The translations under genes were made by a program, and so were the position numbers. Source: Lysinibacillus sphaericus (lineage in GTDB: Bacteria; Bacillota; Bacilli; Bacillales_A; Planococcaceae). Taken from it: a DNA stretch of 64,000 nucleotides. The stretch lies in assembly GCF_001629735.1 (NCBI RefSeq), contig NZ_CP015224.1, positions 310,001 through 374,000 of the forward strand. Direction: 5' to 3'. Under the pieces are notes generated by a model. The model was not told where the DNA came from. It searched no databases and saw only the letters and a list, made by a program, of their open reading frames with translations. Below, in pieces: positions 39,958 through 48,546 of this stretch (positions are counted from its first letter, which is position 1; the number at the start of each line of letters is the position of its first letter).

Positions 39958-40000
39958 TATTTCATGAAATATTTTTTAGCATAGAACAAGCATTTTTGGT

Positions 40001-40040
40001 ACACTTACAATTAGTACATACAGACGAAGTAAGTGTTTTT
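40001..40040 (+). promoter_or_regulatory. Terminator-like hairpin in the pnp leader
   Basis: A perfect 8-base-pair stem (ACACTTAC 40001-40008 / GTAAGTGT 40029-40036) with a 20-base loop, followed by four further T. It lies between the promoter and the ribosome site of pnp. pnp autoregulates through a leader stem in E. coli; whether this stem plays a similar part is inference. Confidence 0.5.
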
Positions 40041-40062
40041 ATAATAGAGAGGGGTTCATTGA

Positions 40063-42177
40063 ATGAACGAAAAGAAAGTCTATTCCTATGAATGGGCTGG
40101 CCGTCCACTTGTAATTGAAGTAGGACAGTTAGCAAAACAAGCAAACGGTGCTGTATTAGTACGCTATGGCGATACGTCAGTATTATCTACAGCCACAATG
40201 TCAAAATCACCTAAACCACTTGATTTCTTCCCATTAACAGTAAACTATGAAGAGCGTCTATATGCTGCAGGTAAAATTCCTGGCGGCTTTATTAAGCGTG
40301 AAGGGCGTCCATCTGAAAAAGCTATATTGGCGAGCCGTTTAATCGACCGTCCAATTCGTCCGATGTTCCCAGATGGTTTCCGTAACGAAGTTCAAGTAAT
40401 CTCTATGGTTATGTCAAATGATTCTGACTGTACGTCTGAAATGGCAGCAATGGTTGGTTCTTCATTAGCATTAGCTATATCTGATATTCCTTTTGATGGA
40501 CCAATCGCAGGTGTACAAGTTGGTTATATTGACGGGGAATTCATTGTCAATCCAACAGTGGAACAATCGAACCAATCGACAATTCATTTATCTGTAGCAG
40601 GGAACAAAGACGCTATCAACATGGTTGAAGCAGGCGCACTTGAAGTTCCTGAAGAGGTAATGTTAGAAGCGATTATGTTTGGGCATGAAGAAATTAAAAA
40701 AATCATCGCATTCCAAGAGCAAATTGTAGCTGAGGTAGGAAAAGAAAAGAAACCAGTTACATTATTTGAAATTGATGAAGCAATTCAAGCGGATATAAAA
40801 GCTGCTTGTGAGACTGATATGCATGATGCTATTCAAACGGCTGAGAAACATGCTCGTGATGAGGCAATTCAAGCTGTAAAAGATCGTATTATTGCTTCCT
40901 ATGAAGAGCAAGAAGCCGATGATGACACGATGAAGCAGGTTTATACAATTCTTGATAAGATGGTAAAAGATGAAGTACGTCGTCAAATTACTGAAGATAA
41001 AATTCGTCCAGATGGTCGTAAGCTAGACGAGATTCGACCACTTTCTTCTGAAACAGGCTTATTACAGCGTACACACGGTTCAGGTCTATTTACACGTGGA
41101 CAAACTCAAGCACTTTCTATCTGTACATTAGGTGCGCTTGGTGATGTGCAAATTATTGACGGTTTAGGCGTCGAAGAATCAAAACGCTTTATGCACCATT
41201 ATAACTTCCCTCAATTCTCGGTTGGTGAAACAGGACCAATTCGTGGACCAGGTCGTCGTGAAATTGGTCATGGAGCTTTAGGGGAGCGTGCACTGGAAGC
41301 AGTCATTCCTGATGAATCAGTTTTCCCATATACAATTCGTTGTGTATCAGAAGTACTTGAATCAAATGGTTCAACCTCTCAGGCTTCTATTTGTGCATCC
41401 ACGTTAGCTATGATGGATGCTGGTGTTCCATTAAAAGCACCAGTTGCAGGTATTGCAATGGGCCTTATTAAAAAAGGTGAACATTATTCTATTTTAACGG
41501 ATATTCAAGGAATGGAAGATCATCTAGGTGATATGGACTTTAAAGTGGCTGGTACAGCTAAAGGTGTAACAGCTCTACAAATGGATATTAAAATCGATGG
41601 GTTATCTCGCAATATTTTAGAAGAAGCATTGACACAGGCTAAAGTAGGCCGTATGCATATTTTAGAATCAATGCTTGCAACACTTGCAGAGCCACGTAAA
41701 CAATTATCTGAATTTGCACCTAAAATCGTAATTGTTAAAATCAATCCAGATAAAATTCGTGATGTTATTGGACCTGGCGGAAAACAAATTAATAAAATCA
41801 TTGAAGAAACGGGCGTTAAGATTGATACAGAACAAGATGGTACAATCTATATTTCTTCAGCTAATGAAGAAATGAATGCACGTGCAAAACAAATTATTGA
41901 GGATATCGTACGAGAAGCTAAAGTAGGTGAATACTACTTATCGACAGTGAAGCGTATTGAAAAATTCGGCGCGTTTTGTGAAATCTTCCCAGGTAAAGAT
42001 GGCTTGCTTCACATTTCTGAAATTCAAGAGGAACGCACTAAGCAAGTGGAAGACGTCTTAAAACTAGGCGATCAATTACTAGTAAAGGTAATTGAAATTG
42101 ACAAACAAGGTCGTGTGAATTTATCTCGTAAAGTAGTACTACAAGAGGAAAAAGAACGCGCTGAACAACAAAAATAA
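40063..42177 (+). CDS. pnp: Polynucleotide phosphorylase
   Basis: A 704-residue 3'-5' phosphorolytic exoribonuclease of the RNA decay machinery. Two RNase PH domains (about 10-215 and 305-545) flank a helical domain. The second holds the catalytic region [24 protein letters not shown] domain ([20 protein letters not shown], ~565) and an S1 domain (~620-690) follow. The ribosome site is GAGAGGGG. Length equals the B. subtilis enzyme closely. A strong terminator follows. Confidence 0.98.
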   Translation: MNEKKVYSYEWAGRPLVIEVGQLAKQANGAVLVRYGDTSVLSTATMSKSPKPLDFFPLTVNYEERLYAAGKIPGGFIKREGRPSEKAILASRLIDRPIRPMFPDGFRNEVQVISMVMSNDSDCTSEMAAMVGSSLALAISDIPFDGPIAGVQVGYIDGEFIVNPTVEQSNQSTIHLSVAGNKDAINMVEAGALEVPEEVMLEAIMFGHEEIKKIIAFQEQIVAEVGKEKKPVTLFEIDEAIQADIKAACETDMHDAIQTAEKHARDEAIQAVKDRIIASYEEQEADDDTMKQVYTILDKMVKDEVRRQITEDKIRPDGRKLDEIRPLSSETGLLQRTHGSGLFTRGQTQALSICTLGALGDVQIIDGLGVEESKRFMHHYNFPQFSVGETGPIRGPGRREIGHGALGERALEAVIPDESVFPYTIRCVSEVLESNGSTSQASICASTLAMMDAGVPLKAPVAGIAMGLIKKGEHYSILTDIQGMEDHLGDMDFKVAGTAKGVTALQMDIKIDGLSRNILEEALTQAKVGRMHILESMLATLAEPRKQLSEFAPKIVIVKINPDKIRDVIGPGGKQINKIIEETGVKIDTEQDGTIYISSANEEMNARAKQIIEDIVREAKVGEYYLSTVKRIEKFGAFCEIFPGKDGLLHISEIQEERTKQVEDVLKLGDQLLVKVIEIDKQGRVNLSRKVVLQEEKERAEQQK

Positions 42178-42184
42178 TAAAGAT

Positions 42185-42216
42185 AAAAGGCTGCGTCTAA
42201 TGCGCAGCCTTTTTAA
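42185..42216 (+). terminator. Terminator after pnp
   Basis: A stem of AGGCTGCG with CGCAGCCT, extended by A-T pairs, then TTTT. The loop is about 7 bases. Confidence 0.85.
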
Positions 42217-42260
42217 ATAGTTTATTCATAATAAAGAAATATACAGTTGGGGGAGATTTT

Positions 42261-43484
42261 TTGGTTCAAGTACATACATGTCAGAATGGTGTTCGTATTG
42301 TGTCAGAGCAAATTAACCATGTAAGATCAGTCGCTTTGGGTATTTTTGTTAATGCGGGTTCACGCTATGAGCTACCTGAAGAGAACGGTATTACACATTT
42401 TATAGAGCATATGTTGTTTAAAGGAACAGCAACTCGTTCGGCTCGTCAAATTGCGGAAGAATTTGATCGGATAGGAGGAGAATTAAATGCCTTTACATCT
42501 AAAGAAAATACATGTTATTATGCAAAAGTTTTAGATCATCATGCAGAGCTAGCAGTCTCCATTTTGGCTGATATGTTTTTTAATTCTACATTTGCAGAAG
42601 AAGAATTAGAAAAAGAACGGCAGGTGGTATTAGAGGAAATTTTAATGAGTGAAGATGCTCCAGACGATGATGTACATGAAAAGCTATGGAGTGTCATGTA
42701 TCCAAATGATGCACTGGGCCGTCCGATATTGGGCAGTGCAGCTACTTTAAAGACATTTACTGCAGAGGCGATTCGACATTACATGGCTAAGCATTATGGT
42801 CCTGAGTCTGTAGTTATTTCCATTGCGGGCAATATTTCACCACAACTAATGGCAACGATTGAACGATTATTTGGACAATATCAGCCTTCTTCTGTTGCGA
42901 TTGCACCTGTGCTGACAAATCCCTCATTTCATCCTGGAGAAATCTCAAAAATTAGAGATACTGAGCAAGCACATCTAGCTATTTCCTACCCAGCTATTGG
43001 TGTAAAGGACCCTGATATGTATAGCTTTATTGCGTTAAATAATATTATTGGTGGCAATATGAGCTCACGATTGTTTCAAGAAGTACGGGAGGAAAGAGGA
43101 CTAGCATATTCCATTTTCTCATACCAGTCCTGTTATGCAGATGTTGGGGCGTTCACCATATACGGCAGTACTAGCCGTCAACAATTAGCGCAGCTACAAC
43201 ATACTATTGATGCTACTTTACTCGATATTGTTGCGGGTGGCGTCACAGAAGAAGAGCTTGATAATGCAAAAGAGCAGCTGAAGGGTAGCTTTGTTCTTGG
43301 ATTAGAGGGAACTGGCGCACGTATGAATCGTAATGGTACGAGTGAGCTCGTTCATCGTAAACATCGTACAGTAGACGAGGTATTAGCTTCTATAGATGCT
43401 GTATCTATGGCCTCAGTGGATCGATTGATTGCTAAAATTTTGAAGGCAGAGCCAGCTATTTCAATTATTGGACCAAGTGAATAA
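42261..43484 (+). CDS. mlpA: M16-family zinc protease MlpA/YmxG
   Basis: A 407-residue processing-peptidase-like metalloprotease. The inverted zinc motif HxxEH is in THFIEHMLFKGT (~46-50), with the distal metal Glu in VVLEEILMSEDAPDDD (~125). The R/Y motif region near the C-terminal half is present (EEVREERGLAYSIFSYQS). The start is TTG at 42261 after GGGGGAG. In B. subtilis ylxY precedes it; here pnp is directly upstream. A terminator follows. Confidence 0.93.
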   Translation: MVQVHTCQNGVRIVSEQINHVRSVALGIFVNAGSRYELPEENGITHFIEHMLFKGTATRSARQIAEEFDRIGGELNAFTSKENTCYYAKVLDHHAELAVSILADMFFNSTFAEEELEKERQVVLEEILMSEDAPDDDVHEKLWSVMYPNDALGRPILGSAATLKTFTAEAIRHYMAKHYGPESVVISIAGNISPQLMATIERLFGQYQPSSVAIAPVLTNPSFHPGEISKIRDTEQAHLAISYPAIGVKDPDMYSFIALNNIIGGNMSSRLFQEVREERGLAYSIFSYQSCYADVGAFTIYGSTSRQQLAQLQHTIDATLLDIVAGGVTEEELDNAKEQLKGSFVLGLEGTGARMNRNGTSELVHRKHRTVDEVLASIDAVSMASVDRLIAKILKAEPAISIIGPSE

Positions 43485-43509
43485 AATTACCTCATCGTAA
43501 AGCCTTAAG

Positions 43510-43548
43510 AGAGGTGTCTCAAATGATTATGGAGACACCTCTTTTTTT
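43510..43548 (+). terminator. Terminator after mlpA
   Basis: A perfect 11-base-pair stem (AGAGGTGTCTC / GAGACACCTCT) with an 11-base loop and a run of seven T. Confidence 0.9.
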
Positions 43549-43610
43549 ATAGTATCAATTAGGCATGTAATCAATATTGTAAATTATTACCATTCACGAG
43601 AAAATATAAA

Positions 43611-43804
43611 ATGTGGAAAATTAGCTATATGTTGGAGCACTGGCATTATCACCTGCACGGGTAGGATATGCTGAACAAGAAGAGAAAGGTACAGACTAAG
43701 AAATTAAAAAAGATGTAACAAAACATCAAGAAACTACATATGCTTCGACTGTCAAGGACAGTATCCGAGCGCAAATGGGGACACCGGATAAAGGTCATGA
43801 CTGA
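43611..43804 (+). pseudogene. Fragment of a secreted-protein gene
   Basis: From 43631 one frame reads VGALALSPARVGYAEQEEKG, then a stop, then EIKKDVTKHQETTYASTVKD to a second stop at 43802-43804. An ATG at 43611 (MWKISY) in another frame would, with a frameshift, supply the start of a signal peptide ending in VGYA. There is one in-frame stop and one frame break, so it is not functional. I do not recognise the parent protein. It abuts the reverse-strand ABC relic. Confidence 0.4.
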
Positions 43805-44095
43805 ACAGCAAATCGTTCAAAGTAATAATCTGTATTCCATGATTTAATCCCTTTTTCATTGTCGAGCCGAGTCGCAATAAGCGTTTCAGGGCATGTAATT
43901 CGTCCAAAACCACGCCAATGTCTTTTTTTATCGATTGTTCATGCTCGACAAGATTTTTGTTAAAAATTAATAAATCGCCATATTCCTTTTTTAACAACGA
44001 AGCACATTACCGTTCCTGGAGGTACTGAAAACTTACACCTTTTAGTGAAAATCCTTCAAATCCTTTTGTAACTCATGGATTGCTAGGGCATACAT
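43800..44095 (-). pseudogene. Decayed ABC transporter ATP-binding gene
   Basis: Read on the - strand from ATG 44095: MYALAIHELQKDLKDFS, a stop, then VSF-SVPPGTVM in a shifted frame, after which the Walker A region is missing. Sequence resumes as LLKKEYGDLLIFNKNLVEHE and KKDIGVVLDELH, typical of the helical part of ABC ATPases, then shifts to WNTDYYFERFAV. The C-terminal half, with signature and Walker B motifs, is absent. At least two frameshifts, one stop and one deletion make it dead. It follows the GntR relic as in ytr-type operons. Confidence 0.75.
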
Positions 44096-44097
44096 TC

Positions 44098-44476
44098 TTA
44101 CTGATCCCCCTCTAACATGAAAGTGAATAAATTTTGTAATTCTTCATTTGATAAATCAACTGTTTTCGCTAATCTTACGGCCTTCTGTACATGTTCCTCT
44201 ACCTGTCTCAAAAGCTCCTCACGTAGGAAATCCTGGTTACGTTCTGTAACAAGCTACCTTTCCCAGCGACTGTTTCAGTAAAGCCGCCGTCCTGTTCTAG
44301 ATCGGCATAGCCATGTTTGTAGTCATTACACATATTTTTAAATCCTTAGCTAAAGCGCGAATGGATGGTAGGGAATCACCTGCTTAGAATTTATTGGCTA
44401 GAATGGCTTCTTTGAGCTGGATAGTGATTTGCTCATAAATGGGCTTATCACTGGCAGTGCTTAAATGGATATGCAA
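44098..44476 (-). pseudogene. Decayed GntR-family (YtrA-like) repressor gene
   Basis: Read on the - strand from a TTG at 44476, after GAGGTGAGGAG: HLSTASDKPIYEQITIQLKE AILANKF, then a stop codon, AGDSLPSIRALAKDLK, a frameshift, YADLEQDGGFTETVAGKGS, another frameshift, and a C-terminal helix region (DFLREELLRQVEEHVQKAVR) to a stop at 44098. This is the winged-helix plus short tail of the YtrA subfamily, about 125 residues when intact. It is broken by one stop and two or more frameshifts. It directly precedes an ABC ATPase relic. Confidence 0.8.
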
Positions 44477-44496
44477 ACTCCTCACCTCACATATCT

Positions 44497-44508
44497 GTGT
44501 ATATACAC
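44497..44508. promoter_or_regulatory. Intact palindromic operator upstream of the dead YtrA-like gene
   Basis: GTGTATATACAC is a perfect 12-base palindrome, 21 bases upstream of the relic's start codon. It resembles operators of GntR/YtrA-type repressors (AGTGTA...TACACT). It survives although both genes downstream of it are broken. Confidence 0.5.
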
Positions 44509-44617
44509 TACATACAGAAGGGAGTGTGAATGCAATATATTCCTACTTTTGGTAGGGGGCACGATTTACAAAAACTCGGCATATATTGAGGTAACGGCTC
44601 AAGGAGGGAGATGAGGA

Positions 44618-44881
44618 ATGCTACTATCTGAGATGGTGGATAAAGAGTTAATTCAAATTGAGGGCGGTGTACATTTTGGCATCCTGGCTCATACAGAATG
44701 CCTATTAGATGTGCAAACAGGAAAAATACATGGTTTTGAAATTGTCAAAGATAAATTACCTTTCCAAAAAAAGAAAATGAAAGTTAGTGAAATGATCCCT
44801 TGGAACGAAATTATATTAATTGGTGAAGATCGAATTTTATTTAACAAGACATCTACAGTACAGTCAGAATATTTACAGTGA
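44618..44881 (+). CDS. ymxH: YlmC/YmxH family sporulation protein
   Basis: An 87-residue single PRC-barrel-like protein (LSEMVDKELIQIEGGVHFGI ... IPWNEIILIGEDRILF). The family is common in spore formers and lies next to spoVF genes, but its role is unknown. The ribosome site is GGAGGGAGATGAGG. dpaA follows after 9 bases. In B. subtilis it directly follows mlpA; here about 1.1 kb of decayed DNA intervenes. Confidence 0.88.
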   Translation: MLLSEMVDKELIQIEGGVHFGILAHTECLLDVQTGKIHGFEIVKDKLPFQKKKMKVSEMIPWNEIILIGEDRILFNKTSTVQSEYLQ

Positions 44882-44890
44882 GGTGAGCTT

Positions 44891-45670
44891 TTGGAAAACG
44901 AAAAATGGCTCGTTATCGGTGAGGACTCCAGATTAAAGGAACTAGCAACAATGTTAAGAAGTCCATCGAGAACAGTGTTTTATAAAAGAACGACAGTTTG
45001 GAACGAGGAGTTAAATAAGCTTGTTTTAGAATTTCAACCAAATAAAATTATTCTACCTATCCTTCCTTTAAAAATAGAAGTGGAACAGCTATATGGTATA
45101 TCACAGGTTAAATTCTATACAGGTCGTTTAACTATGCATTGGAAGCATCTGCTAGAAAAAAATGAATCCCTTTGCTACTTGCAACAAGAATCGTTTATTT
45201 GGCAAAATGCTAGATTAACAGCAGAGGGGTTTATCGCCACGTTTTACGGACTCGAGCAAAAATGTATTTACGGACAAAACTTTACAATCGCAGGTTTCGG
45301 ACGTATCGCCAAAATGCTCGCTTCTTTACTTGTTAAGATGGGAGCTAATGTTCATATTGTTGCACGTTCGGTTGTACAAGTGAGTGAAGCTAAAGCATAT
45401 GGCTATAAAGCTACGGACTTAGATGATCGTTTATGGTCAATTAATGAAGGTACATTTATTAATACCATTCCAGCTAAATGGATTACAGAATCGTTTAAAG
45501 ATCATGTTCCAGCAGTTTTATATGATTTAGCCTCAGAGCCAGGCTGCTTAGATATAGATGCTGAGCAACTTCAAACATATGTGCTGTTGCCATCATTGCC
45601 TGGGAAATACTTTGCACATAATGCTGCTGAAATTCTGTGCAAGGCCATAGAGGAGGAAGAAAATTGTTAA
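44891..45670 (+). CDS. dpaA: Dipicolinate synthase subunit A (SpoVFA)
   Basis: A 259-residue subunit of the enzyme that makes dipicolinic acid, the Ca-chelating solute of the spore core, in the mother cell. The NAD(P)-binding fold is visible (FTIAGFGRIAKMLASLLVKM ... GANVHIVARS), and the C-terminal LLPSLPGKYFAHNAAEILCK matches the family's end. It is shorter than the ~297-residue B. subtilis protein, mainly in the N-terminal half, and looks divergent. TTG start at 44891 with GAGGTGAGC upstream. It overlaps dpaB by 7 bases. Confidence 0.88.
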   Translation: MENEKWLVIGEDSRLKELATMLRSPSRTVFYKRTTVWNEELNKLVLEFQPNKIILPILPLKIEVEQLYGISQVKFYTGRLTMHWKHLLEKNESLCYLQQESFIWQNARLTAEGFIATFYGLEQKCIYGQNFTIAGFGRIAKMLASLLVKMGANVHIVARSVVQVSEAKAYGYKATDLDDRLWSINEGTFINTIPAKWITESFKDHVPAVLYDLASEPGCLDIDAEQLQTYVLLPSLPGKYFAHNAAEILCKAIEEEENC

Positions 45671-46254
45671 CGGGGAAACGAATTGGCCTAGGTATTACAG
45701 CTTCCCATTGTACGTATGAAGATGTCATACCTAAAATTCAAAATTTTATGGATGTAGGTGCTACAGTTATACCAATCATTACCCATTCCGTTTTACATGC
45801 AGCAACTCGCTTTGGTACAGGGGAGGAATGGATTGCAAAAATAGAAGCTTTAACTGGAGAAAAAGTTATTTCTTCAATAAAAGAAGCAGAGCCATTTGGC
45901 CCATCCAATCCACTGGATGCTATGGTGATTGCTCCAATGACAGGTAATAGTATTAGTAAGTTTGCAAATGCGGCAACAGATAGCCCTGTACTTATGGCAG
46001 CAAAGGCAACTTTACGTAATGGATCACCTGTAGTTTTAGGAATTTCAACGAATGATGCACTCGGCTTAAATGGTATCAATATAATGAAGTTGTTAAATGC
46101 CAAAAATATTTATTTTATCCCATTTGGTCAGGACTCTCCTCATTCCAAACCCAATTCCCTTATTGCTGATTTTGACCGAATGGTAGATACTGTTCATGCA
46201 GCAATTACTCAGAAAAAGCAATTACAACCGCTGTTGATACAATATTTCAAATAA
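45664..46254 (+). CDS. dpaB: Dipicolinate synthase subunit B (SpoVFB)
   Basis: A 196-residue flavoprotein-family subunit (HFCD fold). Its sequence starts LTGKRIGLGITASHCTYEDV and has the flavin-site-like stretch MVIAPMTGNSISKFANAATD, then VLMAAKATLRN. TTG at 45664 is chosen because GAGGAGGAAG lies directly upstream and the length then fits the family (about 200). The start is inside dpaA, giving coupled 1:1 synthesis of the two subunits. Confidence 0.94.
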   Translation: MLTGKRIGLGITASHCTYEDVIPKIQNFMDVGATVIPIITHSVLHAATRFGTGEEWIAKIEALTGEKVISSIKEAEPFGPSNPLDAMVIAPMTGNSISKFANAATDSPVLMAAKATLRNGSPVVLGISTNDALGLNGINIMKLLNAKNIYFIPFGQDSPHSKPNSLIADFDRMVDTVHAAITQKKQLQPLLIQYFK

Positions 46255-46284
46255 ATCATAGATTACACACAATTTTCAGTATTT

Positions 46285-46296
46285 TTGTGATACAAT
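46285..46296 (+). promoter_or_regulatory. Candidate extended -10 promoter for asd
   Basis: TGA directly before TACAAT (46291-46296), 40 bases before the asd ATG. No clear -35 box. No terminator separates dpaB from asd, so read-through from the sporulation genes is also possible. Confidence 0.4.
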
Positions 46297-46336
46297 AGCA
46301 CACATTATGGAACATGTATTCAAGGAGAGATGACAG

Positions 46337-47374
46337 ATGACAAAGCAGTTAACAGTTGCGGTTGTTGGAGCAACAGGAGCAGTAGGTTCAAAAATGATGG
46401 AGCAATTAATCAAACGTAAATTTCCAATAGGGAACATTAAATTTCTAGCTTCTGCACGTTCAGCAGGGAAATCAATCGAGTTTAATGGTCAAACATATAC
46501 AATTGAAGAAGCGACACCTGAAGCTTTTGAAGGCGTCAATGTCGCTTTATTCTCAGCTGGTGGTTCTGTATCAGCTGTGCTTGCACCCGAAGCAGCAAAG
46601 CGAGGTGCAGTAGTTATTGATAATACGAGCCATTTCCGAATGGATCCAGAGGTACCACTTGTTGTACCTGAAGTGAATCGAGGCGACCTGGCGAAGCATA
46701 AAGGGATTATTGCAAACCCAAACTGCTCGACAATTCAAATGGTAGCTGCGCTTGAGCCAATTCGTAAAGCATTTGGATTAACAAAAGTGCTGGTTTCAAC
46801 GTATCAGGCGGTTTCAGGTGCAGGTATTTCTGCTATTCAAGAGTTAAAAACACAAAGCGCAAACTGGGAAGCAGGTAGGGATGTAGAAGCAAATATTTTA
46901 CCATCTGGTAGTGATAAGCGCCATTACCCAATCGCTCGTAATGTCATTCCACAAATTGATAAATTCACAGATAATGGATTTACATACGAAGAAATGAAAA
47001 TGATTAATGAGACGAAAAAAATTATGCATGCACCAGAGCTAAAAGTTGCTGCTACTTGCGTTCGTGTGCCGGTCGTTTCAGGTCACTCAGAGTCTGTTTA
47101 TATTGAGGTAGAGAAAGAAACATCAATCCAAGAGATTTTTGACGTATTACGCAATGCACCAGGTGTAGTATTACAAGATGATATTGCAACACAAACTTAC
47201 CCAATGCCTATTTATGCAGAAGGGGAGGACGCTACTTTTGTAGGACGTATCCGTCAAGATTTAGACAACAAAAAAGGATTCCATCTATGGATCGTTTCTG
47301 ACAATCTATTAAAAGGCGCTGCATTAAACTCTATCCAAATTGCAGAAGCAATGCTTGAGGATAACTTACTATAA
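46337..47374 (+). CDS. asd: Aspartate-semialdehyde dehydrogenase
   Basis: A 345-residue NADPH enzyme that makes aspartate semialdehyde for lysine, diaminopimelate, threonine and methionine. The nucleotide motif VVGATGAVGSKMMEQL is at the N-terminus and the catalytic Cys is in NPNCSTIQM (~129). The C-terminal RVPVVSGHSESVYIE holds the active-site His. The ribosome site is AAGGAGAG. dapA follows after 13 bases; dapG, which lies between them in B. subtilis, is absent here. Confidence 0.96.
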   Translation: MTKQLTVAVVGATGAVGSKMMEQLIKRKFPIGNIKFLASARSAGKSIEFNGQTYTIEEATPEAFEGVNVALFSAGGSVSAVLAPEAAKRGAVVIDNTSHFRMDPEVPLVVPEVNRGDLAKHKGIIANPNCSTIQMVAALEPIRKAFGLTKVLVSTYQAVSGAGISAIQELKTQSANWEAGRDVEANILPSGSDKRHYPIARNVIPQIDKFTDNGFTYEEMKMINETKKIMHAPELKVAATCVRVPVVSGHSESVYIEVEKETSIQEIFDVLRNAPGVVLQDDIATQTYPMPIYAEGEDATFVGRIRQDLDNKKGFHLWIVSDNLLKGAALNSIQIAEAMLEDNLL

Positions 47375-47387
47375 GAGGGGTGTAAGG

Positions 47388-48287
47388 ATGAATTTAGGTC
47401 GAATTGGAACGGCTATGATTACGCCGTTCAAAGATGATGGCACGATAAATTATCCAGAATTAGAACGTATTATTAATCATTTGATTGACAATGGTACAGA
47501 TTGTATAGTTGCTTGTGGTACGACTTCTGAAAATCCAACTATGTCCACCGAAGAAAAAATAGAGGTTGTTCGTTTTACCGTAGAAAAGGTAGCTGGTCGC
47601 GTGCCAGTTATTGCAGGTACAGGGGACAATGAAACAGCATACTCTATAGCAATGACTCATAAAGCAGAAGAAAATGGAGCAGACGGCATAATGCTTGTAG
47701 CTCCTTACTACAATAAGCCAAATCAACGTGGAATCTTTGCTCACTTTGAAACGATTGCTAAACAAACGAGTCTACCAGTCATGCTCTATAATGTCCCTGG
47801 GCGTACTGGTGTGAATGTGGCCTATGAAACTTCTGTTGCACTAAGTAAGATTCCTAACATCGCTTGGATTAAAGAAGCAAGCGGCAATTTAGATCAGATG
47901 GGCGATGTTATCGAAAATGTTGATCCAGATGATGATTTCTTAGTGTACAGTGGAGATGATGGCCTAACATTGCCACTAATGGCGATAGGTGGGGCAGGCG
48001 TTATTTCCGTTGCTGCTCATGTAGTAGGCAATGACATGCAATTAATGATTAAAGCGTTTGAAGAAGGAAATCATAAGCTAGCAGCCAAAATTCACCGAGC
48101 ATTATTACCTCTTGTACGTGCGCTGTTCGCTCAACCAAACCCTTCACCTATTAAATATGCGATGACAAAACTAGGCTTTGATACACTCAATGTTCGTTTG
48201 CCAATGATGGAAATGACAGATGAAGAGAAGGAAAATTTTGATAAAATTTGGGATACGTATCAAGAAAAAGCGAGAAGTTTTAGATAA
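47388..48287 (+). CDS. dapA: 4-hydroxy-tetrahydrodipicolinate synthase
   Basis: A 299-residue TIM-barrel aldolase that condenses pyruvate with aspartate semialdehyde. The Schiff-base Lys is in WIKEASG (~162) and the Tyr in MLYNVPGRTG (~134); CGTTSENPTMSTEEK is the family's substrate loop. ATG 47388 is chosen over upstream codons for its GAGGGGTGTAAGG site. Its product goes both to lysine/peptidoglycan and, in sporulation, to DpaA/DpaB. A strong terminator follows. Confidence 0.96.
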   Translation: MNLGRIGTAMITPFKDDGTINYPELERIINHLIDNGTDCIVACGTTSENPTMSTEEKIEVVRFTVEKVAGRVPVIAGTGDNETAYSIAMTHKAEENGADGIMLVAPYYNKPNQRGIFAHFETIAKQTSLPVMLYNVPGRTGVNVAYETSVALSKIPNIAWIKEASGNLDQMGDVIENVDPDDDFLVYSGDDGLTLPLMAIGGAGVISVAAHVVGNDMQLMIKAFEEGNHKLAAKIHRALLPLVRALFAQPNPSPIKYAMTKLGFDTLNVRLPMMEMTDEEKENFDKIWDTYQEKARSFR

Positions 48288-48293
48288 ATATAG

Positions 48294-48327
48294 ACGAGGC
48301 TGATTATTCAAATCAGCCTCGTTTTTT
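48294..48327 (+). terminator. Terminator after dapA
   Basis: A perfect 12-base-pair stem (ACGAGGCTGATT / AATCAGCCTCGT) with a short AT loop and a T run. Confidence 0.9.
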
Positions 48328-48546
48328 AGTTGAGAAATTCATAACATTGCATCCTCAAAAATACTTTAATAACTCTATTTCTATAGAAATCCAATATCTG
48401 TATTTCCATCTACTAGTAATAAGAAAAAGATAAGAAAATATATTTCTGATGTGAAACATGTATTTTTAATTTGTGCAAAAGCTTAGCAAACCGTATAATA
48501 AATGTTAAGTGGTTGCTGTTCGGGATATTTTTTAGGAGGAAATAAA

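Noticed and set aside
43752..43997. 81-residue reverse frame as an intact gene
   Set aside because: It is one surviving piece of a broken ABC ATPase that continues in other frames on both sides, lacks Walker A and has no start signal.
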